From: Actibacterium mucosum KCTC 23349
GTDB taxonomy: Bacteria > Pseudomonadota > Alphaproteobacteria > Rhodobacterales > Rhodobacteraceae
NCBI RefSeq assembly: GCF_000647975.1
Contig: NZ_JFKE01000004.1
Location: 62,001-126,000 of the forward strand
Reading direction: 5' to 3'
DNA: 64,000 nt
In this document: in pieces, positions 26,924 through 35,238 of the stretch
How the letters are laid out: every line of letters begins with the position of its first letter
How positions within the stretch are numbered: the stretch's first letter is position 1
The notes under the pieces: generated by a model
What the model saw: only the letters and a program-made list of their open reading frames with translations
The model's database searches: none
Told to the model about the DNA's origin: nothing
Translations under genes and position numbers: made by a program

Positions 26924-27529
26924 TTAGCCAAGCGCCGCGTCATAGGCCGCAACGATGGTTGCGGCGCGTTGGGCAATCTCTGCCGTTGTCAGGCCGGGCG
27001 TATATAGGCTGGTTCCCAGCCCGAACCCCGTAGCCCCCGCAGCAAACCACGTGCCAAAATTGTCGGGCCCCGCCCCGCCAACCGCATAGACCGGAGTCTC
27101 TGGCGGCAGTACGGCGCGGATGGCTTTGACATAGCTTGGCCCCAACTGAGCAGCCGGGAAAATCTTCAACCCGTCTGCACCGTGCCGCAGCGCGGTGAAC
27201 GCCTCAGTCGGTGAAAATACGCCGGGATAGGACAGCATTGCGGCCGCCTTCGTGGCGTCAATCACTTCGGGATTGCAATCGGGCGAGACGACCAAACGCC
27301 CACCGGCCGCCTTTACGGCGGCCACATCGTCGGCAGTCAACACCGTGCCCGCACCGATCAAGGCGCGATCACCGCAGTTTTCTGCCATGGCGGCAATGCT
27401 GCGCAGCGGCTCGGGCGAGTTCAACGGCACCTCGATCTGGTCAATCCCGGCCTCGATCAGCGCTTCTGCGGCTTCAACAGCCTGCGGATGAGTGATGCCA
27501 CGCAAAATGGCGATAATATTTCGGCTCAT
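26924..27529 (-). CDS. dgoA: 2-dehydro-3-deoxy-6-phosphogalactonate aldolase
   Basis: This is a 201-residue class I aldolase of the KDPG/KDPGal family. It splits 2-keto-3-deoxy-6-phosphogalactonate into pyruvate and glyceraldehyde 3-phosphate. The Schiff-base Lys is K122 in GLKIFPAAQLGP, the catalytic Glu lies in IDQIEVPLNSP, and GAGTVL is the phosphate-binding turn. The Leu/Asn pattern around IEVPLNSP is that of the galactonate branch. Its start overlaps the kinase stop by 4 nt. Confidence 0.92.
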   Translation of the reverse strand: MSRNIIAILRGITHPQAVEAAEALIEAGIDQIEVPLNSPEPLRSIAAMAENCGDRALIGAGTVLTADDVAAVKAAGGRLVVSPDCNPEVIDATKAAAMLSYPGVFSPTEAFTALRHGADGLKIFPAAQLGPSYVKAIRAVLPPETPVYAVGGAGPDNFGTWFAAGATGFGLGTSLYTPGLTTAEIAQRAATIVAAYDAALG

Positions 27530-28449
27530 GCTGTTGTCTCTTGCATCGTTTCATAAGCGGCGCGCAAACCATTCAACACGCATGTGTTGGCATCGGCCAT
27601 TTGTGCCACAACCCCTTGCGAGGACAACGCCTCGCGGTAAATCTCAGACAGGGCATCCGCCCCAATCAGAACCACGTTCTGGCCCAACCAATAGGGTCGT
27701 GTGGCCATCAATTCCAGCCCGATCAACAGGCCTGACAAACGACCTCGCGCGGCACCGGGTGCCATATCGGCCACCAATGTCGCCGCACGGATGTTGAAAA
27801 GTTGCGCGGCCACGGCCTGTGGGCGGCGCATGGCATCTGACAGCCCTTCGGCAAAGGCCCCCGCGTCATGTCCGCCTTTCGCCACGGAATGGCGTAACAT
27901 GGACTTCTCGGACAGCAGGGCGAACATCTCTCCGGTCATGAAGGTTTGAAAGGTGACGATTTCCTCTGCGCTGATATGCACCCACTTCGTGTGTGTGCCC
28001 GGCAGGCAAAGAACGCCATCAAACTTGTTGTTTTCGCTAAGAAAACCCGCGATCTGCGTTTCTTCACCGCGCATCACGTCGGCCGGCTTTGTCTGCTTGA
28101 CCCCCGGCAGGATGCGCACCTGCAGGCGCGGGTCCGTGCAATCCACCGGCACGGCGTCGTCAAAACCCGGTGGCTTGCACGGCACCGTGTGATAGGCCGC
28201 TTCGGCCCAGCCCTGACGCGAGCCGGCCATGCCGCAAACCATCACCGGGATGTGGCCGGATTCAGGCAGGTAGGGACCAACCAGATCCAGCAACGCGCCC
28301 TCGAACCCGTCGCGGGTCAGGCTGCCAGCGCCGGTGTGCGCCTCAAGCGACACAAGGGGCTTGGGCCCCGGCCCCATCAGCCAGACACGCAGGTTCGACG
28401 TGCCCCAATCGGCCGCGATCCAGGTGATATGTCCCGACCCGTCGGCCAT
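27526..28449 (-). CDS. dgoK: 2-dehydro-3-deoxygalactonokinase
   Basis: This 307-residue kinase phosphorylates 2-keto-3-deoxygalactonate, the step before DgoA. The ATPase core begins WIAADWGTSNLRVWLM, followed by VMCGMAGSRQGW, PGTHTKWV and GQNVVLIGADALSEIY, the order seen in the DgoK family. The ATG at 28449 shares one base with the SDR stop (TGATG), which fixes the start. Within this operon the galactose-to-galactonate oxidation precedes it, but the lactonase and dehydratase are missing. Confidence 0.92.
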   Translation of the reverse strand: MADGSGHITWIAADWGTSNLRVWLMGPGPKPLVSLEAHTGAGSLTRDGFEGALLDLVGPYLPESGHIPVMVCGMAGSRQGWAEAAYHTVPCKPPGFDDAVPVDCTDPRLQVRILPGVKQTKPADVMRGEETQIAGFLSENNKFDGVLCLPGTHTKWVHISAEEIVTFQTFMTGEMFALLSEKSMLRHSVAKGGHDAGAFAEGLSDAMRRPQAVAAQLFNIRAATLVADMAPGAARGRLSGLLIGLELMATRPYWLGQNVVLIGADALSEIYREALSSQGVVAQMADANTCVLNGLRAAYETMQETTA

Positions 28450-29219
28450 CAGCCCGACACCACCACGCCCGCATCCACCACCATCGACTGCCCGGTCATG
28501 CCGCGGCTGGCGTTCGAGGCCAGAAACAGCGTGGGTTCGATCATGTCCTCGGGCGCGAGGGTCTCTTTCAGGCACTGCTTGTCGATATGGGCGGCCAAAG
28601 CTTCGGGCGTCACCCACATCTCTTTCTGCTTGTCGGTCAGAACCCAACCCGGCGCCAGCGCGTTCACCCGGATCTTGTCGGGGCCGAACTCGCGCGCCAA
28701 CCCGCGCGTCATCGCGTTGATGCCGGAATTGCCGGTGATATAGGCCGGATACCCGTCCTGCCCCATCATGTAACTGATCGAGGTGAAGTTCACGATCGAC
28801 CCGCCGCCCGCGGCTTTCATGCCGTCGATCACCGCCTGACACGCAAAGAAATAGGCCTTTTGGTTGATCGCCATCATCCAGTCCCAGAACTCTTCGGTCA
28901 CCTCTTCGGTGCTGTGGCGCTTGTCATTGGCGGCGTTGTTGATCAGGGCAGTGACGGGACCATGCGCCGCGCTGGCCTGCGCAATCGCGCCTTGCAGGGC
29001 GGCGATATCGGTGATGTCGCAAGGAATGAAAAGCGGCGCCTGGCCGTGCTTGGCCGCCATCGCCGCCACAAATTCGCTGGCATCCGAGCGCTGAACGAAG
29101 GCCACCTTGGCCCCTTGCGCCAAAAACCCGTCTGTCAGCGCCGCGCCAATGCCCGAGCCGCCGCCAGTGATGAACACCGATTTGCCGTTCAGGTCGGGGA
29201 AGGTTGCGGTCTCGGTCAT
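28449..29219 (-). CDS. SDR-family sugar dehydrogenase, probable galactose 1-dehydrogenase
   Basis: This 256-residue short-chain dehydrogenase has the TGGGSGIG cofactor turn (about 16-23) and the NNAA motif. The position in the operon points to oxidation of galactose to galactonolactone, as in the Rhizobium galactose dehydrogenase relatives. Tyr160 is present, but the expected Lys of YxxxK is Asn164 (AYITGN), a substitution in the general catalytic tetrad. I do not know whether this is fixed in the subfamily. The start overlaps the GH36 stop by ATGA. Confidence 0.78.
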   Translation of the reverse strand: MTETATFPDLNGKSVFITGGGSGIGAALTDGFLAQGAKVAFVQRSDASEFVAAMAAKHGQAPLFIPCDITDIAALQGAIAQASAAHGPVTALINNAANDKRHSTEEVTEEFWDWMMAINQKAYFFACQAVIDGMKAAGGGSIVNFTSISYMMGQDGYPAYITGNSGINAMTRGLAREFGPDKIRVNALAPGWVLTDKQKEMWVTPEALAAHIDKQCLKETLAPEDMIEPTLFLASNASRGMTGQSMVVDAGVVVSG

Positions 29220-31267
29220 GTCTCTCTCTCAATTCTTTGGCCCTGCAGCACCCAGATTGTTTCGGGGAAGCGCCACGGCAGGGTCAAACCATGTGTCATC
29301 AAATACGCACCCGACACCTCGACCGGCCCGGATTTTAACGCCGGGCTGCCGCGCGACAATTTCACCGCGCTGTCCCGGTTCAAAAGGGTAATGCGATAGC
29401 GCGCGTCGCGCTGCAAGCCTGTCAGACGCAAAGGGCGAGGCAAAATTTGGTCGCCAGCGGCTGTTTTGGTCGCAAATACAACGAATTGATCGCCGTTGTT
29501 AGACCGCTGCAACTCGGCCGTGACGGACGGGTCGGCGCTTTGCAGGCGCAGAATGTCGCCGGCCAGCATCCAGTCGCGATTGGCCTTCCACCATGTGGTG
29601 ACCTGCTTCAGGGTCTGCGCTTCGTCCTCGGTCAACTCGCGCGGGTCCATCTCGAACCCCATATGGCGGCTGGCGGCGACCCAGGCGCGCAGCTCCATCG
29701 ACAGGGTGCGGCCCGAGGTATGGCAGACACGCGGGCCCACATGGCTGCCAGTGACGGCGGCGGGCAGGAACTGCGCGGCCTCGTGCTGAATGCGGGTGCG
29801 TTCCAATGCGTCGTTGCTGTCGGACAGCCAGACACGGTGGGTATGGGCCAGAATGCCTGCATCGATCCGGCCGCCGCCCGAGGCGCAGCTTTCAATCTCT
29901 ACATCGGGATGGGCGTGGCGCAGATCACCCAGCAAGCGATACAGCGCATCGGTTTGCGCCGCGGTTGCGATGGGCAGCACGCGGTTATGGTCCCATTTCA
30001 GATAGTCGATGTCGTGCGCGGCAAGCAAAGCGTCCAGCACGCCAAACAGGTGGTCGGCGACGGCCGGGTTGGCCAGATCCAGCACCCGTTGCTGGCGCCC
30101 TTCGATCTGATCCGCGGGGCCAAGGATCCAATCGGGATGGGCCCGGGCCAGATCGCTGTTCAGGTTCACCATCTCAGGCTCAACCCACAGGCCAAAACCC
30201 ATGCCCAGTGCATGAACCGCGTCGATCAAAGGCTTGAGGCCATTGGGGTATTTGCGCGCGTCCACCTGCCAGTCACCCAGCGAGCTGGTGTCATCGTCGC
30301 GCCGCCCGAACCAGCCATCATCCAGCACGAACCGCTCGGCCCCCAGCGCGGCGGCGCGCGCGGCGATGTCGGTCAGCTCGGCCAGATCGTGGTCGAAATA
30401 GACCGCCTCCCAGCAATTGTAATGCACAGGGCGCGTGGGTGTGGGCCATTGCACGACGTGATCGCGGATATGGCGCTGCATGGCGATGGCGGTGCCGTTG
30501 AACCCTTGGTCAGATACGGCAAGGATCAGCGGCGCGGTGCGGAATTTGGTGCCCGCCTGCAGGGTGCCGCTGGCATGGCCCCACTGGATCTGGCGGCGGC
30601 CATCGGGCAGTTCCTCGGCCACCATCCGGTGCCCGCCGGACCAGCCGTAATGCATGGAAAACACCCGGCCGGTGTCGTTGGTGGCCCCGGTTTCGGGGAA
30701 AAGCGCAAAGGGTGGGTGTTCGTGGCCTGAGCGCCCGGTGCGCGCCTCGCGCATGTGGATACCCGGGCGCCACGGGGTGGACCGGCGCTGAAACTCGCCG
30801 ATCCAGCGGCCGGCGTAGTCGATGATGTCGGTGGCGTGTTGCGGGCCGGGTAAAACCGGCGCGGCGAGCCAATGCAGCGCCAGGCGCTCTTCAGCTTCGA
30901 AAACCGTTTGCGCGGTGATGACATCGCCCGCTGTCGCGATTTCAAATCGCAAGGACAGCCCCAACGCTTCATCGCGGAAATGCAACGCCTCGCCGGTTTC
31001 GCGGAATTTGGGGAAGATCGGCGTGTCATCGCGATAGGCCACCAGCCCGGGCTGGCCGGGAAAGCTGCGCGTGTCCTCAGGGCACAGCGACAGGGGCGGG
31101 TTCGCGTCCAGCATGCCGCCGGTTACATCGCCCTGCCCGGCCTGCGCCAGCGCCGCCAAATCCTCGCCATGCGGCAGGGCGCTGCTCCAGTAAACCGTCC
31201 AAGGAATGCCGCCATCCGAGGCCAGCACCCATGTCTGCCCCGGGGCGTCAAACCGCCATGTCTTCAC
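29216..31267 (-). CDS. Alpha-galactosidase, glycoside hydrolase family 36
   Basis: This 683-residue enzyme releases terminal alpha-galactose. The N-terminal beta-sandwich (about 1-310) precedes the barrel. FVLDDGWFGRRDDDTSSLGDW binds the substrate, the nucleophile is Asp426 in DYLKWDHN, and the acid/base Asp lies in LSDSNDALERTR. It is cytoplasmic, having no signal peptide. The GTG start at 31267 overlaps the permease stop as GTGA. The operon thus carries enzymes for alpha- and beta-linked galactose from imported raffinose- or galactan-type oligosaccharides. Confidence 0.93.
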   Translation of the reverse strand: MKTWRFDAPGQTWVLASDGGIPWTVYWSSALPHGEDLAALAQAGQGDVTGGMLDANPPLSLCPEDTRSFPGQPGLVAYRDDTPIFPKFRETGEALHFRDEALGLSLRFEIATAGDVITAQTVFEAEERLALHWLAAPVLPGPQHATDIIDYAGRWIGEFQRRSTPWRPGIHMREARTGRSGHEHPPFALFPETGATNDTGRVFSMHYGWSGGHRMVAEELPDGRRQIQWGHASGTLQAGTKFRTAPLILAVSDQGFNGTAIAMQRHIRDHVVQWPTPTRPVHYNCWEAVYFDHDLAELTDIAARAAALGAERFVLDDGWFGRRDDDTSSLGDWQVDARKYPNGLKPLIDAVHALGMGFGLWVEPEMVNLNSDLARAHPDWILGPADQIEGRQQRVLDLANPAVADHLFGVLDALLAAHDIDYLKWDHNRVLPIATAAQTDALYRLLGDLRHAHPDVEIESCASGGGRIDAGILAHTHRVWLSDSNDALERTRIQHEAAQFLPAAVTGSHVGPRVCHTSGRTLSMELRAWVAASRHMGFEMDPRELTEDEAQTLKQVTTWWKANRDWMLAGDILRLQSADPSVTAELQRSNNGDQFVVFATKTAAGDQILPRPLRLTGLQRDARYRITLLNRDSAVKLSRGSPALKSGPVEVSGAYLMTHGLTLPWRFPETIWVLQGQRIERET

Positions 31268-32112
31268 TTCACAGCCCCCAGCGTGAGGCCCGCGATGAAG
31301 TGGCGTTGCATCAGGAAGAACATCAGCACCGGCGGCAGCGCCGCGACGATCGACCCGGCCGAAACCAGGTGCCAGGCCGCCACCCACTGACCGTTCAGCG
31401 AGTACAGGCCGGCGGTGATCGGCTGGCTCTCGGCGCCTTGGGTCAGCACCGTCGCCCAGAAATAGTCGTTCCAGATGAAGGTGAAGATCAGCACCGAAAG
31501 TGCCGCGATGGCCGGTTTCATCAGCGGGATGACCACGTACCAGAAGATGCGGATCTCGGACACACCCTCAACCCGCGCGGCCTCGATCAGTTCAAACGGC
31601 AAGGCGCGGATGAAGTTGCGCATGAAGAGCGTGCAGAACCCGGTTTGGAACGCCACGTGGAACAGCACCAGCCCGGTGGCGGTGTTATAGACCCCCATGT
31701 CCAGCGTCAGGTCGCGCACGGGCACCATCAGGATCTGGAAGGGCACAAAGTTGCCTGCCACGAACATAAAGAAGATCAACAGGTTGGACCGGAACTTGTA
31801 CACGCCCAGGGCAAAGCCCGTCATACAGCTGAGCGCCACCGCCCCGATCACTGTGGGGATTGTCACGCGGAACGAGTTCCACAGGTAATTGCCAAAAGGC
31901 GTGTTCTCGAAAATCGCGGTGTAGTTTTCCAGCAGGTTAAAGCTGGTGGGCCAGCCCCAGTAATTGCCTGCCGTGATGTCACCGCCTGAGCGGACCGAGG
32001 TCACGGCAACCGCGATCAGCGGCAACAGCCACAGGATCAGCGCGACGGGCAGCGCGACATTGTACAGCGTGCGGGTGGTGGCGCGGGTTTTCTCAATCGG
32101 TGTCGGAAACAT
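31264..32112 (-). CDS. Sugar ABC transporter permease (MalG/UgpE type)
   Basis: This 282-residue inner-membrane protein has about six spans, and the cytoplasmic EAA loop reads EAARVEGVSEIRIFWYVVIPLMKP, which contacts the ATPase. It pairs with the MalF-type permease, whose stop is 1 nt away. The end KF-type region VK overlaps the GH36 start. Together with the binding protein and the ATPase encoded divergently at 35239, it forms a CUT1 sugar importer for galactosides. Confidence 0.9.
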   Translation of the reverse strand: MFPTPIEKTRATTRTLYNVALPVALILWLLPLIAVAVTSVRSGGDITAGNYWGWPTSFNLLENYTAIFENTPFGNYLWNSFRVTIPTVIGAVALSCMTGFALGVYKFRSNLLIFFMFVAGNFVPFQILMVPVRDLTLDMGVYNTATGLVLFHVAFQTGFCTLFMRNFIRALPFELIEAARVEGVSEIRIFWYVVIPLMKPAIAALSVLIFTFIWNDYFWATVLTQGAESQPITAGLYSLNGQWVAAWHLVSAGSIVAALPPVLMFFLMQRHFIAGLTLGAVK

Positions 32113-32113
32113 C

Positions 32114-33001
32114 TCAGCGCCCCTTCTCGTCCTGGTACATCTTCCACAGGAAGCCGGTGATATAGACCATCATGATCAGGAACAGCACCACGGCGATGGC
32201 CGCGCCATAGCCCATGCGGAAGCCGTATTCGCTGAACGCTTGTTCGTACATGTAAAAGGCCAGCACCCGGCTGGAGCCCCACGGGCCGCCATCGGTCATG
32301 ATCGACACAAGGTCGAACGACCGCAACGCGCCGATCACGGTGACAACCACGGCAATGAAGGTGGCCGGGCGCAGTTGCGGCAGGATCACGTACCACAGCA
32401 TTTTCACGCCCTTGGCGTTGTCCAGCCGCGCGGCCTCGATCTGTTCGGGGTCCACGGCGTTCAGGCCGGTCAGATAGAGGATCATGCAATAGGCCGTCTG
32501 CGGCCACAGGCCCGCGGCGATAATGCCATAGGTGACATAGCGCTCGTCGGCCAGCACCGCGATCGGGTCCAGCCCAATGGCGCCAAGGGCCACGTTCAGC
32601 AGGCCAAAGGACGGATCGTAGAACCAGGAAAAGACCAGACCCACCACAACCTGAGAAATCACGAAGGGGAAGAAAAACAGCGACTTATAGATGCGAATGC
32701 CGCGCACGGTCTGGTTCAGGAACAAGGCCACGAACAACCCGGCGGGGATGGCCAGCATGTAAAGCACCAGCCAGATCACGTTGTTTTTTAACGAGGTATA
32801 GAAGGCCTCGTCATCCATCAGCTCCACGTAATTGCCCATGCCGACATAGGATTTTTCGCCCAGCCCGTCCCATTCGTAAAGCGAGATGCTCATCGACTGA
32901 AAGATTGGGAAAATGACGTACAGCGCGAACATCGCGATGCCGGGGGCCAGGAACAGCCAAGGCGCAAGGCGCTGCTGGTTTGCTTTCCAATAGCTCTGCA
33001 T
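32114..33001 (-). CDS. Sugar ABC transporter permease (MalF/UgpA type)
   Basis: This 295-residue permease has about six spans, with the EAA motif EAARLDNAKGVKMLWYVILPQLRP. Its N-terminal region (LAPWLFLAPGIAMFALYVIFPI) is typical of MalF-like CUT1 components. It begins 66 nt after the binding-protein gene; a strong hairpin lies in that gap. Substrate assignment is by operon. Confidence 0.9.
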   Translation of the reverse strand: MQSYWKANQQRLAPWLFLAPGIAMFALYVIFPIFQSMSISLYEWDGLGEKSYVGMGNYVELMDDEAFYTSLKNNVIWLVLYMLAIPAGLFVALFLNQTVRGIRIYKSLFFFPFVISQVVVGLVFSWFYDPSFGLLNVALGAIGLDPIAVLADERYVTYGIIAAGLWPQTAYCMILYLTGLNAVDPEQIEAARLDNAKGVKMLWYVILPQLRPATFIAVVVTVIGALRSFDLVSIMTDGGPWGSSRVLAFYMYEQAFSEYGFRMGYGAAIAVVLFLIMMVYITGFLWKMYQDEKGR

Positions 33002-33032
33002 GAAAGGGGGGCCTTTGGATCAGGGGATGGGC

Positions 33033-33055
33033 CGGGCAACCCGCAAGGCTGCCCG
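33033..33055 (-). other. Hairpin after the galactoside binding-protein gene
   Basis: CGGGCA (33033-33038) and TGCCCG (33050-33055) are inverted arms with additional inner pairing, located 12 nt after the binding-protein stop and before the permease start. There is no T-tract. Such structures after a binding-protein gene often protect its mRNA 3' end or partly stop transcription, giving an excess of binding protein over permease. Confidence 0.5.
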
Positions 33056-33066
33056 ACCGAAAAGGT

Positions 33067-34305
33067 TTACTTGTAGACGCGCGCGCGGGTCTTTTCGAGG
33101 CGCTCCAGAATGGCGTCCAGACGCTCAGGCTTCACCATGAATTCCTGGAAGCCTTCCATGCCAACCTTGGCCATTTCAGCCGGGGCGTCACGGTCAAAGA
33201 ACTGCGCGATCCCGCCGGTGGTCGAGCTGAGCATCGAATAGCCGGCCTGCAGGAACTTGTCGTCGCCAACCTGGCTGTCCTTGTTGATCGGCAGCTGGCC
33301 CAGCGTGTCGTTGATCGCGGTCTGCACATCGGCGCGCGCCAGGTAGGCCAGGAATTTCTTGGCATCTTCCTTGTTCTTGGCGTTGGCCGGGATGTGGATC
33401 GTGTCGGTCGGGGCCTCTTCGGCCAGCGGCACGTCGGGGTTGATGACCGGGAACTGGAAGAAGCCCAGCTGATCATCGGTCAGACCCGCTTCGCGCAGCG
33501 GGGCCACGGCAAAGTTGCCCATCACGTACATGGCGGCATCACCCTGCACCATCGGTGCCAGCGCTTCCTGCCAGCTGTAAGCGGCGTGGTTTTCCAGGAA
33601 GAAGCCAGCGTCGATCAGCTGTTTCCAGTTGGCCATGGTGGCGCGCACGCGGTCATCGGTCCAGGCAACCTCGCCCTTGGTCAGCGCCATGTGGAAATCA
33701 TAGCCGTTGGTGCGCAGGTTCAGATAATCAAACACGCCGCCCGCGGTCCACAGGTACTTGGTACCAATGGTGATCGGCGTCACACCGGCGTCGGTCAGCT
33801 TGGCGCCGGCCGCGATGAATTCATCCCAGTTGGTGGGCACGTCGATGCCATTGGCCTCGAAGATGTCCTTACGATAGTACACGCCCCACTGATAATAGGT
33901 GTAGGGCACACCCCACAGCTTGCCGTCGATGGTCATCGACCCCTTGGCCGAGGCCAACGACTCGTTCAGGCCGTTTTCTTCCCAAACATCATCCACCGGC
34001 TCGAACAGGCCCGCGTTGACATAAGGCAGCATGCGGTTGCCTGCATACCAGTTGGCCAGGTCCGGCGCGTCGGCGGTCAGGAAGTTACGGATCGAGGTCT
34101 TGTAGCCCTCGTGATCGAACAGGTTCCACGTCACTTTGACATCCGGATTTTCGGCTTCAAAGCCAGCAATCAAAGCTTCGAACGCAGCTTTGGGCGCGGG
34201 ATCCGAGGTGTCGGTGTTGATCACCAGCTCACCTGCAAACGCCACGCTTGCCAGAAGCGTCGAGGCCGCCATCGCCGAAGCGAGCGGCTTGGAAAATTTA
34301 AGCAT
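33067..34305 (-). CDS. Sugar ABC transporter solute-binding protein
   Basis: This 412-residue periplasmic binding protein belongs to the CUT1 family. The signal peptide is MLKFSKPLASAMAASTLLASVAFA with probable cleavage before GELV. The mature domain has the usual features VKVTWNLFDHEGYKTSIRNFL and a DTIHIPANAKNKEDAKKFLAYL segment. It is the first gene of the galactoside operon and presumably binds alpha- or beta-galactosides. Expression start and operator lie in the 130-nt gap shared with the IclR gene. Confidence 0.92.
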   Translation of the reverse strand: MLKFSKPLASAMAASTLLASVAFAGELVINTDTSDPAPKAAFEALIAGFEAENPDVKVTWNLFDHEGYKTSIRNFLTADAPDLANWYAGNRMLPYVNAGLFEPVDDVWEENGLNESLASAKGSMTIDGKLWGVPYTYYQWGVYYRKDIFEANGIDVPTNWDEFIAAGAKLTDAGVTPITIGTKYLWTAGGVFDYLNLRTNGYDFHMALTKGEVAWTDDRVRATMANWKQLIDAGFFLENHAAYSWQEALAPMVQGDAAMYVMGNFAVAPLREAGLTDDQLGFFQFPVINPDVPLAEEAPTDTIHIPANAKNKEDAKKFLAYLARADVQTAINDTLGQLPINKDSQVGDDKFLQAGYSMLSSTTGGIAQFFDRDAPAEMAKVGMEGFQEFMVKPERLDAILERLEKTRARVYK

Positions 34306-34322
34306 TTTAGTCCTCCCGATTT

Positions 34323-34359
34323 GGTTCCAAATATTGAAACCAAGTTTTAACTATTGAAA
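34323..34359. promoter_or_regulatory. Putative IclR-type operators, galactoside locus
   Basis: GGTTCC-N7-GAAACC (34323-34341) is an inverted repeat with one mismatch. The octamer TATTGAAA occurs at 34332-34339 and again at 34352-34359, exactly 20 nt (two helical turns) apart. Both lie in the divergent gap between the binding-protein gene and the IclR gene, so they are likely sites for the regulator encoded at 34436. Confidence 0.5.
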
Positions 34360-34435
34360 ATACTGACTGCCGAATCTAGGGTTGTCAATAGCTTCCTTGC
34401 GGCCAACCGCAGGGAACCAAAGGGACGGAATTGAA

Positions 34436-35221
34436 ATGAGCAAGCCAGCGCGCAGCGACGGAACAGTCGGTAAAGCATTGGAAATATTGGATTTGGTAGC
34501 CAGCCTTGGCCGCCCCGTGCGGTTCACCGAATTGCTGGAACAATCCGATCACCCCAAGGCGACGCTGTACCGGTTCCTGCAGACGCTCACGAATCAAAAC
34601 ATGCTCAGCTATGACCCCGACACGCAGACTTATGCGTTGGGCGTGCGGCTGGTGCGGCTGGCGCATGCGGCCTGGGCGCAAAGCTCTCTGGCCCCCGTTG
34701 CCCGCCCGTTCATTGACGCCTTGGCGCAGGAAACCGGCGAAACCGTGCACCTTGCGCAGATGGAGGGCGGTCAGGTCCTCTATGTCGACAAGCGCAACGC
34801 CGCCAACCCGGTCGAGATGTTCAGCCAGGCCGGCAAGGTTGGGCCCGGCTATTGCACCGGTGTGGGCAAAGCCATCATGGCCTTCATGCCGCAAGACGCG
34901 CAGGACCGCGCCCTCAGCCAGCAAGCCTATTACGCGTATACGGGCAACACGCTGAGCAGTGCCGAACGCCTGCGCGGCGAGTTGGAAGAAATCCGCGCCG
35001 ATGGCATCTCGTATGACCGCGAAGAGCATGAGCCCGGCATCATCTGTATCGCCGCGCCGATCCTGTCTGGTGGCCGCCGCGTGATTGGCGCCTTGTCGAT
35101 CACGACAACCACCACCCGAAACTCGCTGGACGGTTTGAACACCTTCCGCCCCGCCCTGACAAAAACAGCAAAAGCAATCGGGACAGAAGCCGCAAACTGG
35201 CAATTCCCGACACAGAATTAA
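34436..35221 (+). CDS. IclR-family transcriptional regulator
   Basis: This is a 261-residue IclR regulator. The winged helix covers TVGKALEILDLVASLGRPVRFTELLEQSDHPKATLYRFLQTL, and the effector domain follows with ETVHLAQMEGGQVLYVDKRN and the conserved TGVGKAIMAFMP. It is divergent from the binding-protein gene and lies 17 nt before the ATPase gene, so it probably controls import and degradation of galactosides in response to a sugar intermediate. The ATG at 34436 follows AGGGACGG; an in-frame GTG/TTG at 34382 is less likely. Confidence 0.9.
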   Translation: MSKPARSDGTVGKALEILDLVASLGRPVRFTELLEQSDHPKATLYRFLQTLTNQNMLSYDPDTQTYALGVRLVRLAHAAWAQSSLAPVARPFIDALAQETGETVHLAQMEGGQVLYVDKRNAANPVEMFSQAGKVGPGYCTGVGKAIMAFMPQDAQDRALSQQAYYAYTGNTLSSAERLRGELEEIRADGISYDREEHEPGIICIAAPILSGGRRVIGALSITTTTTRNSLDGLNTFRPALTKTAKAIGTEAANWQFPTQN

Positions 35222-35238
35222 TCCTTTGGAGGAGCCGC

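Noticed and set aside
28449-28842. Longer start for the KDGal kinase gene
   Set aside because: The upstream in-frame part is inside the SDR gene; the TGATG overlap at 28449 gives the natural start.
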